DNA from: Acidobacteriota bacterium
Lineage (GTDB): Bacteria; Acidobacteriota; Terriglobia; UBA7540
Length of the DNA: 64,000 nucleotides
Assembly: GCA_021787735.1 (NCBI GenBank)
Contig: JAJYLL010000001.1
Location: forward strand, 1 to 64,000
Direction: 5' to 3'
Below, in pieces: positions 1-9,343 of this stretch (the stretch's first letter is position 1; each line of letters begins with the position of its first letter). The notes beneath the pieces were generated by a model. It saw only the letters and a list, made by a program, of their open reading frames with translations, had not been told where the DNA came from and made no database searches. The position numbers and the translations under genes were made by a program.

Positions 1-453
1 GGCGCCGTTCGTATCGCGCATGTGGATCCGGCTGCCCGCAACACCCAGGTCCTTCAGGGAGTCCAGCAGGCCCTCAACGAAATTTGGATCGGTGGCAATG
101 CCCATCGTGTCCTCAAGCGTAAAGCCCCTCTTGGGGTCCACGGCCCTATGAGCGGTCAGGTTCGGCTTGGTCGCGACGTAGTGGGTTACCGGAACGCCCG
201 TGTTGTCCATGGGAACAAATAGCGTGCGGCCCAGTTCGAGTCCGGCCCGCTTGCACGCCGTGGAATTCGTCTTGTAATCCACATGGGTCCGCAGGATAAA
301 GACTGCTTCCGGATGAAGTTCCACAAACGGATGCACGCCGAAATATTGGGACGGTTTTGCCCCCACGGCATAAACAGGAGCCTGCCGGCCAATCAGGCCC
401 AGGCTGCCGGTGAGAACTGCCGAAGACTTGAGAAAATCCCTTCGAGTGACCAT
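1..453 (-). CDS. Tat-signal protein, DUF362-like (partial, runs off window edge)
   Basis: Manual minus-strand translation from ATG at 453: MVTRRDFLKSSAVLTGSLGLIGRQAPVYAVG...VDPKRGFTLEDTMGIATDPNFVEGLLDSLKDLGVAGSRIHMRDTNG; twin-arginine RRDFLK motif; open to the left edge. Absent from the ORF track because it is truncated. Confidence 0.75.
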   Translation of the reverse strand, partial: MVTRRDFLKSSAVLTGSLGLIGRQAPVYAVGAKPSQYFGVHPFVELHPEAVFILRTHVDYKTNSTACKRAGLELGRTLFVPMDNTGVPVTHYVATKPNLTAHRAVDPKRGFTLEDTMGIATDPNFVEGLLDSLKDLGVAGSRIHMRDTNGA

Positions 454-948
454 TGGAACCTCCTTGCCCAGCGAGGCTTTAACCTGGATTACGCCGCATC
501 GGGCGGCTCTGTCATCAAGAATTCCGCCAGCCCCGGACGTGCGGGAACCGGGAACCGTTTCGGGCTGGTGTCTAACCTTATGAACCAGCCACGAACCACG
601 TGCAGTGATCTGTGTCACTACACCCGTGGCGCAGAGAGGGATGCGGTGGAAGCCGATATTCTCGTTAGCCGAGCTTCGCAGAGTTATGTCCGCTTCCGGA
701 TGACCGACGGAGAGTATGCCATCACGTATTCCTGACGAGCCGCCCGCTGCCCGGCAAGGGATCGGCCGGACGTCGCTGCCATTTTGTCCGCACGCGTTTA
801 TATCCGGCATCAGCGTCTCGTACGATTTTTGTTGACCGCGGAAAGTCACAGGTGCATATTTCTCGCAGGGGGATAGGCCAACACCGGAAAGTCTCGCCAG
901 AATCATTACCTGCAAGTATCTCGCAGTCCATGGAAGGAGACCCAAACC

Positions 949-1722
949 ATGACAGCAAAGAGCTGTAGGAAGATTATTGGCGGCCTTATCGCGCTGACCG
1001 CCACAGGTTTCTTTTTAGCTTCGGTTGCAATCACCCCCGCCGTCTCACCAAAGCTCGGATCGAACTGGCGGGTTTTCAACATCGAGCCCAGCACAAACTT
1101 CCTTTGGAACATTGACAGACCTCAGGCCAATCCCGGCGGACTGCTTCAGTTCCCGATCCAGCCGTTCCAGTCAACCACGACCGGATCATTTGTAGTGTAC
1201 CTGTCGAACAACTACAACTTTGACCTGACCGACTCAACCCTGACCGCGGACGCCTCGTGGACGCAAGGGTCGTTCGAAACCCGCCACGCACCTACCTGCG
1301 GCAATGGGAGTGAAAGCTGCGGAGCTTATGTAAGGTTCGAATTTCAGGATGTATCATCGGGACCTTATAATCAGAACGATTATTGGTGGTCAACGGGCAC
1401 AAGTATCACTTCGGGCACTAACCTGAACCTGAACGCTTCAACAAGCGGGACTCTTGACGCCACACTCGCTGACCGGTCGCTGTGGTCCAATCTCTGCGGC
1501 AGGCTGGCGACCGACCAAAGCACGGGCTATACGGACTGCATGACCGGGGAACCCGTAACGGTTTCGGCCTATGACGGCTTCACCCAGGCGGGAGAACAGG
1601 TCAAGCAGGTGGGCCTGGCGTTTGGCAGCGCGGTTAGCTATGCAAGCGGTGTTGCCATCGACGGTTCCGATCCCGGAACCTTTTATCTGAGGGACTTCCT
1701 GGTCACTCCTCCCACTCCGTGA
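949..1722 (+). CDS. secreted hypothetical protein
   Basis: 257 aa ORF with N-terminal hydrophobic signal (GGLIALTATGFFLASVA), preceded by aaGGAG-like RBS (atggaaggagaccc). Confidence 0.6.
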   Translation: MTAKSCRKIIGGLIALTATGFFLASVAITPAVSPKLGSNWRVFNIEPSTNFLWNIDRPQANPGGLLQFPIQPFQSTTTGSFVVYLSNNYNFDLTDSTLTADASWTQGSFETRHAPTCGNGSESCGAYVRFEFQDVSSGPYNQNDYWWSTGTSITSGTNLNLNASTSGTLDATLADRSLWSNLCGRLATDQSTGYTDCMTGEPVTVSAYDGFTQAGEQVKQVGLAFGSAVSYASGVAIDGSDPGTFYLRDFLVTPPTP

Positions 1723-1998
1723 CACGGAAACCGCAAGGGCAACCACCACCACGGCGCCGGTTGTTGTACTGGGATCATCCGGAACGATGAAGCCCAGCAC
1801 GATGGCATTTGAATCTGCGGGCGTGTCGCCAACGTGCCAGTCGGAGGTAAAGACCGCGCCAGAGCCGAATTGTTGGTTCATTCATTAACAATTACGCGGG
1901 GCAGGGAGGGCATGCGGGGCTTTGAGCCGATTTTGCTTGACAGAAGTGGCCTAGTATGATAGCCTCTGTTTCAGCTTGGCGGGGCGGTTTTAGGTGGC

Positions 1999-2016
1999 AA
2001 ATGGGACAAATGGGAC
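1999..2016. repeat. tandem 9-mer AAATGGGAC x2
   Basis: aaatgggacaaatgggac read directly, at the left end of the CGAACCC array. Confidence 0.7.
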
Positions 2017-2041
2017 AGAAAAAAGATGTTATTTTGAAAAA

Positions 2042-2220
2042 CGAACCCGAGATGCTATTGAAAACAAAGGATCGGCGAAAAAAACGAACCCAACCGAACC
2101 CAAAAGCGAAGCCGGGAAGTTGTTGAAAACAGGTAGCTGTGGAAAAAGCGAACCCGAAAACGAACCCGGCCATCTTGTTGATAATACACGGTGACGAAAA
2201 AAACGAACCCAAAACGAACC
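2042..2220. repeat. array of CGAACCC motifs arranged mostly as doublets
   Basis: CGAACCC at 2042, 2085, 2095, 2149, 2161 and 2204, near-copy CGAACCg at 2215; doublet spacing 10, 12 and 11 nt; units separated by TTGTTGAAAACA-like segments (about 2056, 2120, 2174). Confidence 0.75.
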
Positions 2221-2374
2221 GGAGCTTTACAGGGCTAGCCGAGCGTTGAGGCTGCCCCCGTAATCGGTATTTCAATGAAACTCGAGATCTCCTGGCGCAG
2301 CTTTGAATCCCGCTGAGGGCGCACGGTGGCTCGGTGACCAAGCTGCGTACGCCCGGCGTGAGTGTTGCCGCTCA

Positions 2375-3793
2375 TTACTTCCGGCGGGTGGGCGGAAGGC
2401 CCGGTTCGGTCATGCGGTGCGGATCGAGGATCTCCTTCAGCTCCTTTTCGGTCAGCACCTTGTCTTCCAGGCAGACCTCCGGAATGGTCTTGCCGGTTTT
2501 GAGAGACTTCTTGACCACCTCGGCCGCGCGTGAATAGCCGATCACGGGGTTCAGCGCCGTGGCAATCGAAGGCGAAAGGTAGGCGTACCGCTCGCACACC
2601 TCGCGATTGGCCCGGATGCCCTCGATGCAGCGCTTGGCGACTACGTGGCAGGTGTTCTTCAGGATTTCCGTGGCGTGCAGCACGTTCCAAATCATAGCCG
2701 GCATCATCACGTTCAGTTCCAGTTGGCCGGCCTGGACCGCGAGCGCCACCACAGTGTCGCAGCCAACCACCTGGAAAGCTACCATGTCGAGCAATTCGCC
2801 CATCACGGGATTCACCTTGCCCGGCATGATGCTGGAACCCGGCTGGAGCGCAGGCAGCACGATTTCGTTGAAACCTGTCAACGGGCCGCTGGTGAGCAAC
2901 CGCAGGTCGTTGGCAATGCGGATCAGCTCGAGCGCCAGGTTGCGGAGCCCGCTGGAAACCGAAGCCAGCGGAAACTGCGATTGCATGGCTGCGCGCAGGT
3001 CCGCCGCCGGATGCAGCCGCAAACCCGTCAGAGCAGAAAGCCGCTTGACCACCAGGCGCGGAAATTTGGGATGCGCGTTCAGGCCGGTTCCCACGGCGCT
3101 GCCACCGATGCCAAGATCAGCAAGCGGCTCGGCATTTTGACGGATGTGCTCGCGCAGTTGTCCGAGCGCCACAGCATAGGCGGTGAATTCCTGGCCCAGA
3201 CGCACCGGCACGGCATCCTGCATGTGCGTGCGGCCGCTCTTGAGGATTTTGTCAAACTCACGGCCCTTGCTGCGAAATGCCGTCTCCAGTTCCTTGAGCG
3301 CGGGGTAAAATTCTTCCAGCAGGAGCAGGGAAGCGAGGCGCATCGCCGTCGGGAAGGTATCATTCGTTGACTGGCCGAAATTGACATGGTCATTAGGATG
3401 AACGATGGAATAAGTTCCGAGCTTGTCCGGGCGCTTCCCGGTCAGATACCAGATGGCGCGGTTGGCAATCACTTCATTGACGTTCATGTGGAAGCTGACG
3501 CCGGCACCCGCCTGGTAAACGTCCACTACAAACTGGTCGTCGAGTTGGCCCGCCGCCACGTCCGCGGCAGCCCGGACTACAGCTCGCCCCGCGCGCGGCG
3601 GAATCATTTTGAGTTGAAGGTTCGTCTCTGCACAGGCCTGCTTCAGCAGCCCGTACGCCTTGATGAGGACCCGATGGGCCCGTATGCCACTGATCGGATA
3701 ATTCGCAACGGCCCGGGCCGTCTGGGCTCCGTAAAATGCATGGGCAGGAACTTGTACATCACCAAGAGAATCGTGCTCAATTCGTGTTCGCAT
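2375..3793 (-). CDS. aspA: aspartate ammonia-lyase (fumarase/aspartase superfamily)
   Basis: 472 aa; signature GSSIMPGKVNPV, SGRTHMQDA, GQSTNDTFPTA. Confidence 0.85.
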   Translation of the reverse strand: MRTRIEHDSLGDVQVPAHAFYGAQTARAVANYPISGIRAHRVLIKAYGLLKQACAETNLQLKMIPPRAGRAVVRAAADVAAGQLDDQFVVDVYQAGAGVSFHMNVNEVIANRAIWYLTGKRPDKLGTYSIVHPNDHVNFGQSTNDTFPTAMRLASLLLLEEFYPALKELETAFRSKGREFDKILKSGRTHMQDAVPVRLGQEFTAYAVALGQLREHIRQNAEPLADLGIGGSAVGTGLNAHPKFPRLVVKRLSALTGLRLHPAADLRAAMQSQFPLASVSSGLRNLALELIRIANDLRLLTSGPLTGFNEIVLPALQPGSSIMPGKVNPVMGELLDMVAFQVVGCDTVVALAVQAGQLELNVMMPAMIWNVLHATEILKNTCHVVAKRCIEGIRANREVCERYAYLSPSIATALNPVIGYSRAAEVVKKSLKTGKTIPEVCLEDKVLTEKELKEILDPHRMTEPGLPPTRRK

Positions 3794-3983
3794 GTAACGA
3801 TTTTACATGAAAACTCCGATGGTGGAACTTGTCGTGCGGGCAAATCGCACCACTTTTTGAGAAATTAGCTTGAAATGGGGATGGTCCGTGTCTTACGCGG
3901 AGCGGCAACCAGCTTGCGCATTCCCATTGCGGCCTGTTCCGGACTGTAAGCTAGCAGGCTGGTAGGTTACCTCAATTTCCTGC

Positions 3984-4012
3984 TTGGTCCGGAAATGACT
4001 ATTTGGTACAAT
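3984..4012 (+). promoter_or_regulatory. sigma70-like promoter TTGGTC-N17-TACAAT
   Basis: -35-like TTGGTC 3984-3989, 17-nt spacer, -10-like TACAAT 4007-4012; upstream of the D,D-carboxypeptidase gene. Confidence 0.45.
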
Positions 4013-4019
4013 GGGCTCG

Positions 4020-4046
4020 CTGATTGCCAAAGCGTGTGGCAATCAG
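4020..4046 (+). other. perfect 9-bp stem / 9-nt loop hairpin at the predicted 5' end of the transcript
   Basis: CTGATTGCC (4020-4028) AAAGCGTGT GGCAATCAG (4038-4046). Confidence 0.5.
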
Positions 4047-4318
4047 GAGTCGGAGGGTACGGTAAGCGAAGTTCCCAAGTATGTTTTTGAAAGCGGGAGG
4101 GAAAATCCGTATCAAAGCTCTCATGCCGAGGGCGAATTCCGTATTGTTAATTGTGATAGAGTCAAACGATTGTTGCTGATCCGCGTAATTCGTCAAAGCG
4201 CGGGAATCCGGGGAAGTTGTTGTGGTTGACCTTCACGCCGGCGGGGCGTGAAACGATTCTTGAACGTGAGATCATCGCCAGTTGGTCTCAGGCAGCATTC
4301 ACGTGCACAGGGGGATTG

Positions 4319-5575
4319 ATGAGATTGTGGAAGGGTCCTGACTCTAGAAGTTTATCCTTGCAGTACTGGCGGCGCCTGCGAACCATTGCCAACTGGCTGG
4401 CTCTGGTGACTGTTGCGATAGCCGCTACGTCGATAGCCGCCAGCGCCCGCGTACAGTCATCCATTCTGCTGGACGTCCAGACCGGGAAGGTCCTGGAAGC
4501 GCGCAACGCCGATGCCCGATGCTATCCCGCCTCGCTGACGAAGCTGATGACGCTTTACATCACCTTCCGACAGCTCAGTACCGGCAAGCTAACAATGGGG
4601 CAGGAGTTGCCTGTCTCCGAGCACGCGGCTGCCCAGGCGCCAACCAAGCTTTATCTTCATCCCGGGGAGCGGATTTCCGTGCGCTCGGCCATCCTGGCCA
4701 TTACCACCAGGTCAGCGAACGATGCCGCTGTGGTACTGGCGGAAGCCATAGGCGGAAGCGAGTGGAAATTTGCCCAGATGATGAACCAGACAGCCCGCAC
4801 ACTGGGCCTGACCCGAACAACTTTCCGCAATGCCTCCGGGCTGCCGAATCCGTGGCAAAAGACCACTGCCCGGAATATGTCCAGACTCGCTTTGGCCGTG
4901 ATGGAGGACTTTCCGCAGTACTACCACTTCTTCAGTGCGCGCAGCTTCGACTTTCGCGGAAATACGATCTACGGGCACGATCACTTGCTGGCGTGCTATC
5001 CCGGCGTGGACGGCATGAAGACCGGTTATACGATGGCATCCGGATTCAATATCGTGACTTCGGCGGTAAGGAACAACCAGCGGTTGCTGGGTGTTGTGAT
5101 GGGAGGACGGACGGCGTCCTCGCGCGACCGGACGATGATGGCGCTCCTGAACCACGGTTTCGCGCAGATAAGAGCGGGAAAGGTGAGGACCGCTCAAGTC
5201 GAAACTGGGCCGGTCGGTCCCGTCGCCAGGTACAAAGAAATCTCACAGGATGACACCGAAGAGGCCGAAGCCGCGCGGCCCGACTCCAGCTGGTTTGTTC
5301 AGATCGGTGGCCGATTCCGGACTGTAGTGCGTGGACGAAGAGCCCTCGAAAGCGCTCGCCATACGGTCCCCGAAGCCCTGAAAGATGCCAACCCCTTGGT
5401 TGTTCGACTTGGCAGGACAAGCTATATGGCAAGATTTTCCGACCTTGATGAATCCACTGCGCTTGACGCCTGTCGGCAACTCAGACGCAGGAAGTTCACG
5501 TGCACGGCCTACCGGATCCGGCCGTCAGGACCGGTCTACGCCTCAACCGCCGAGCGACGCGAAGGCGGTGACTGA
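4319..5575 (+). CDS. D-alanyl-D-alanine carboxypeptidase (penicillin-binding, S11) with C-terminal extension
   Basis: SxxK in ASLTKLMTLY, SxN in TRSANDAAV, KTG in DGMKTGYT; ORF opens at 4217, ATG at 4319 gives the more plausible N-terminus. Confidence 0.85.
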   Translation: MRLWKGPDSRSLSLQYWRRLRTIANWLALVTVAIAATSIAASARVQSSILLDVQTGKVLEARNADARCYPASLTKLMTLYITFRQLSTGKLTMGQELPVSEHAAAQAPTKLYLHPGERISVRSAILAITTRSANDAAVVLAEAIGGSEWKFAQMMNQTARTLGLTRTTFRNASGLPNPWQKTTARNMSRLALAVMEDFPQYYHFFSARSFDFRGNTIYGHDHLLACYPGVDGMKTGYTMASGFNIVTSAVRNNQRLLGVVMGGRTASSRDRTMMALLNHGFAQIRAGKVRTAQVETGPVGPVARYKEISQDDTEEAEAARPDSSWFVQIGGRFRTVVRGRRALESARHTVPEALKDANPLVVRLGRTSYMARFSDLDESTALDACRQLRRRKFTCTAYRIRPSGPVYASTAERREGGD

Positions 5576-6178
5576 GCATCCACTCGTCTCTGCAAGTGTT
5601 CACCATCAACTGAATCACCACAAACCATAGCGAGCAATTCCGAATACGGCCTATGACCTTACAAATCAGATGAAGTATCAGGCGTAGTCCTCTGATAGAA
5701 AAAGAACTTATAATTCCTAGTGACTAGCACTATCGGGATGAACTGCCCGACCATTTGAATGACGCCGGATGGACGTTTCGTTGCGAGGGAAGCCGTATGG
5801 GAAACAAGGGAACACCTTGAATTGGGCAGTTTTGGTTATTTTAGGAGTCTGATAAGGTATGTTATGTTAACTAATGAAAAGATTCCTTCCGGACCACCGG
5901 AAAGCCCAACCCAAATGATTGCTCGCTTCATTTCCCGCTTGGCGGAGTCCCACGACCGAACTTGCAGCTCCATGAAGGTCAGTGTTGGGTTCTCGCACGG
6001 GTTCTGGCAACGTGTGGCAAGGACTTCTGTCGGTGAAGCGCATGGAAATTATTTATCGCTCAAGGGCCAACGACGAGTTTCCTGTTTATTATTTCTTGCG
6101 TTCACCTTCTGAGTGGCATATAGGTGTTGCTGATCTGAAGCGGTAGCGAGGGCTTTGTGCATCGAGAGGTTGGCCATT

Positions 6179-6228
6179 CCGCTGAAGGCTGGTTCGAGGG
6201 GTCTGCAGCGAATTGCGGCCTTCAGCGG
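6179..6228. other. perfect 11-bp inverted repeat
   Basis: CCGCTGAAGGC (6179-6189) and GCCTTCAGCGG (6218-6228). Confidence 0.55.
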
Positions 6229-6264
6229 TCGGTGTGCAATGCGGTGAATAGCTCGAGGATCCGG

Positions 6265-6633
6265 CTATTTCTTGCCGTCCCAACTCCCCTGCTTCTCGTT
6301 GTCGCGGAACCATTCGCCGCTCAGCTTGCCATCGGCGTAAGTTGCCGTCAGCGAGTAATCAGTGTCACCCGTATCGATGTCAATTTTCAAATGATTTTCC
6401 TTGAAGCTTACCGAAGTAAAGTCTGCATCACCCTGCGGAGCGGATACCGACCCGGTCAATCCTTCAGAGGATTGCTCGAAGGTGAGCGTAAAGCCAATAT
6501 CACCGTTTTGGGGGTCGTGGGCGGTGCAATTCCACGTGCCGACCAATGGATTGGTCTTGGTTTTATCCGCGGCTCTCAGTGCAACACAGAAAGCCAGGAT
6601 ACACAGAACTGGTACGATCGCATAACGTTTCAT
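6265..6633 (-). CDS. small secreted hypothetical protein
   Basis: 122 aa with signal peptide MKRYAIVPVLCILAFCVALRAA; VGTWNCTAHDPQNG...LSGEWFRDNEKQGSW pattern typical of small beta-rich secreted proteins. Confidence 0.6.
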   Translation of the reverse strand: MKRYAIVPVLCILAFCVALRAADKTKTNPLVGTWNCTAHDPQNGDIGFTLTFEQSSEGLTGSVSAPQGDADFTSVSFKENHLKIDIDTGDTDYSLTATYADGKLSGEWFRDNEKQGSWDGKK

Positions 6634-6867
6634 CGAACCTCCTTGTTGTGCAGGGGGGAAACCGTATGGTCCCTGATGCGATAGGATACTACAAAAGAAG
6701 TCAAAATTGTCTTCGGCGGCGATTCAATTGCTAGGCGGAAAGCACCCCAAGGAAGCGCGCTAGGCGTTCAAGATTCCGGCCGGGCGATTGAAGAACAGCT
6801 CCAAAGCAGGTGCTGTCCTACCCCCAATCGGAATCGCGAATCACTTTTCGCTAATTATCAATGGGTC

Positions 6868-7845
6868 TCAAAACCAGAAGTGCCACACAGTATCGACCAT
6901 GGCGTGGGTGAAGGCTGAGGACGAGGTACGCTTGCGAACGCGCCACGCGTTGCCGTAAAAGACTCCCGCCACAGTTGCCATGATGGCGTATCGCCAGTTG
7001 GGCACGGGCGCGTGATGAAAGTGTGAGAGCCCAAAGATGACAGAGGCAACGATCAGTCCGTACTTTCCGTGATGGGGTGATTTAAAAGTCTTGACCAGCA
7101 GGTTCTGCAGGATTCCCCGGAACAGAAATTCCTCTGGGATTGCCACTGTCAGATAGACACCCAAATAGTCCGCTGCGAAGCCGGGTACGCTGACGGACCG
7201 CATATGCGGATGAATGAATTGCAGTGCCAGGCCAAGCGGTATGGCCAGGATGAAAAAAGCGATGAAATTAATGCTACCTTCGGTGAGGTCGCCTTTCTTC
7301 GGAAGCAGTTTGAACCCCGCGTCTTTCAGGTTGCGAACTACGAGAAAAGCATAGGCACCCACGCACACGCAGAATATGGGACGGAAGATGTAAATGTCTT
7401 CAGGCCAGACCCAGATGCCCTGCAGCCACCCCGCGCTGACAGGCAACCCCAAGCTAAGCATGGCCGCAAAATCGCGCCAGCTGGCGCCTTCGGCGTAGTA
7501 AATGCGGTTGGGAAGGAGCAACAGCGTTGGGACCGCAATGTAGGCGGTGAGTTTTGCCAGAGCCAGATACGAAAACGTACCGGTGCCGAAAGCCAGAATG
7601 AAATATGGAAAGAGAAGCGCGAACGGCATCAGAATGGCCAGGATAAGTGAAGCATGTGTCCATTTCCTGAGCGCGTGGATAAAGTCTGTGTATGTGAAGG
7701 CAACAAATATACCCAGCAGCAGGGCCATGGATTCAAATAATGCCGCCAGGCGCCACATGTCCAGGTGCACCCGTACCCGCAGGATGGCTTCCGCAATGGC
7801 TGCTGCAAGCGTGAGTCCTGCGATGGCGAGGATGGCCTTTTTCAT
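6868..7845 (-). CDS. CPBP/CAAX-type intramembrane metalloprotease
   Basis: PEEFLFRGILQNLL and GLSHFHHAP motifs, many TM segments; ORF extends to 7878, MKKAILAIAG start at 7845. Confidence 0.75.
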   Translation of the reverse strand: MKKAILAIAGLTLAAAIAEAILRVRVHLDMWRLAALFESMALLLGIFVAFTYTDFIHALRKWTHASLILAILMPFALLFPYFILAFGTGTFSYLALAKLTAYIAVPTLLLLPNRIYYAEGASWRDFAAMLSLGLPVSAGWLQGIWVWPEDIYIFRPIFCVCVGAYAFLVVRNLKDAGFKLLPKKGDLTEGSINFIAFFILAIPLGLALQFIHPHMRSVSVPGFAADYLGVYLTVAIPEEFLFRGILQNLLVKTFKSPHHGKYGLIVASVIFGLSHFHHAPVPNWRYAIMATVAGVFYGNAWRVRKRTSSSAFTHAMVDTVWHFWF

Positions 7846-7849
7846 CTGT

Positions 7850-9343
7850 TTAATCCCCGCCAGTTGGATAGTCCGCAATTCCCTTTTGAGGTTTGACGAA
7901 TGCGCGGCTGGCCTCGGAGATGGGAACTACACGCACGTGCCCAAGTTTTTTGAGGCCGTTATTGAAAGCCGCCAGGTTGCCCACAAGAACGACGACGTCA
8001 TCGTCGGGATTCAGATACTTCCTGGTTGCGGCGAGTACGTCGTCGGCGCTCAGCGAGCGGATCTGTTGTGCGTACTTGTTCCAATAATCATCCGGAAGAT
8101 GGTTTAGCATCATCTCCAGGACCTGGTTAGCCACCTGGCTGGCGGACTCAAACTGGAGCGCCTCATGCCCCACCAGATAGTCGCGAGCGTTCTGGAGTTC
8201 CCACTGTTGAACCGGTCGGTCGCGCATTCGCGCAACCTCTGATAGTACCAACTCTGTGGCCTTGATGGTGTCAGCGGACCGCGTGGATGTTTTCGCTAGC
8301 CATGAGCCCAGCGAAGTATAGCAATCGAGATCACTCGATGCACCGTAGACCAGGCCGTGCTCAGTTCGCAGGACTTCAAAGAGCCGATTGGCGGCTGGGC
8401 CTCCGAGGACTTGGTTGGCAATCGTCAGCGCGAAATAATCAGGGCTTGAGCGCGGAACGCCGAGGTTGGCCACGCGGATTACCGTTTGAACGGCATCGGG
8501 GTCGTCAACCACGATCACCTGCCGCTCATGCAAGGTGTGCGGCCTGGCACGAGGCGCGGGCGGTGCGTTACTTTCGTTTTTCCATCCACCCAGAAAGCGT
8601 GTCGCGAGGCGGAGGCATTCGGGTTCGTCAATGTCTCCCACGACGGCAAGGATTGTGCGTGAGGGAACGTAGTATTGTGTGTGGAATTCAATCAGATCTT
8701 TGCGCGTAATGCGCTCAATTGATTTATGCGTGCCGTCCTCGGAGTGAGCATAGTCTGTGCCAGCAAACAGGGTCTCGCGCAACACTTGGTCGGCTACGTA
8801 ACCGGAGTCCTTGTTCGCAATGTCGAGAGCGGAGAGAGTCTGCTTGCGAATGCGCTTAACTTCGTCAGGCGCAAAAGCCGCGTGAATCAGAAGATCGGCC
8901 AGCAGGTCAAACGCAAGCGCGGTGTGGTTTGAAAGAACGCTGACGTTAGCATAAGACTGGTTCCAGCCGGCGCCCGTATCGATGGATCCTCCGGCCCGGT
9001 CAATGGCCTGGGCGATCTGATATGCGCTCCGGTGTTGTGTGCCTTCGGGCAGAAGTCCTGCCACCATGCTTGCGGTCCCTGGGAGTTTTGTCGGATCAGC
9101 CTCGGCTCCAACTTGGACGATTGCATACAGCCTGACAATCGGAACGTCGTGCCGCTCAACCAGAATGATGCGCAGTCCGTTCGGCAGTTGATGGACTGCG
9201 GGCATGTGAAAATTGATCGCTTCCGGCGGAGGGACCGTTGGCGGATAGTCGCGCGCAAAGATGAATGGCTGTGCGATGCAGCCACCCAGGATAGCCGCCA
9301 AGCACAGAATGATCAATTTGCGGCGCTGTATCTTCAGGTTCAC
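7850..9343 (-). CDS. M16-family peptidase-like protein, lacking the HxxEH motif
   Basis: LPNGLRIILVERHDVP; the region expected to hold HxxEH reads GTASMVAGLLPEGT; overlaps the upstream M16 gene by 4 nt. Confidence 0.8.
   Translation of the reverse strand: MNLKIQRRKLIILCLAAILGGCIAQPFIFARDYPPTVPPPEAINFHMPAVHQLPNGLRIILVERHDVPIVRLYAIVQVGAEADPTKLPGTASMVAGLLPEGTQHRSAYQIAQAIDRAGGSIDTGAGWNQSYANVSVLSNHTALAFDLLADLLIHAAFAPDEVKRIRKQTLSALDIANKDSGYVADQVLRETLFAGTDYAHSEDGTHKSIERITRKDLIEFHTQYYVPSRTILAVVGDIDEPECLRLATRFLGGWKNESNAPPAPRARPHTLHERQVIVVDDPDAVQTVIRVANLGVPRSSPDYFALTIANQVLGGPAANRLFEVLRTEHGLVYGASSDLDCYTSLGSWLAKTSTRSADTIKATELVLSEVARMRDRPVQQWELQNARDYLVGHEALQFESASQVANQVLEMMLNHLPDDYWNKYAQQIRSLSADDVLAATRKYLNPDDDVVVLVGNLAAFNNGLKKLGHVRVVPISEASRAFVKPQKGIADYPTGGD

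Noticed and set aside
1438-1881. 147-aa minus-strand ORF (MNQQFGSGAVFTSDWHV...)
   Set aside because: Mostly antisense to the better-supported secreted-protein gene 949-1722; no recognisable domain.
1994-2194. 66-aa ORF with NGTNGTEK...KKTNPTEPKSEAGK
   Set aside because: Its sequence is just translation of the CGAACCC repeat array; treated as a DNA repeat, not a gene.
2645-3370. 241-aa plus-strand ORF opposite aspA
   Set aside because: Antisense shadow ORF in a GC-rich gene; aspA is certain by motif.
5759-6112. 117-aa plus-strand ORF in the gap after the carboxypeptidase gene
   Set aside because: No convincing RBS, signal or domain; codon content does not resemble the neighbours. Left unannotated.
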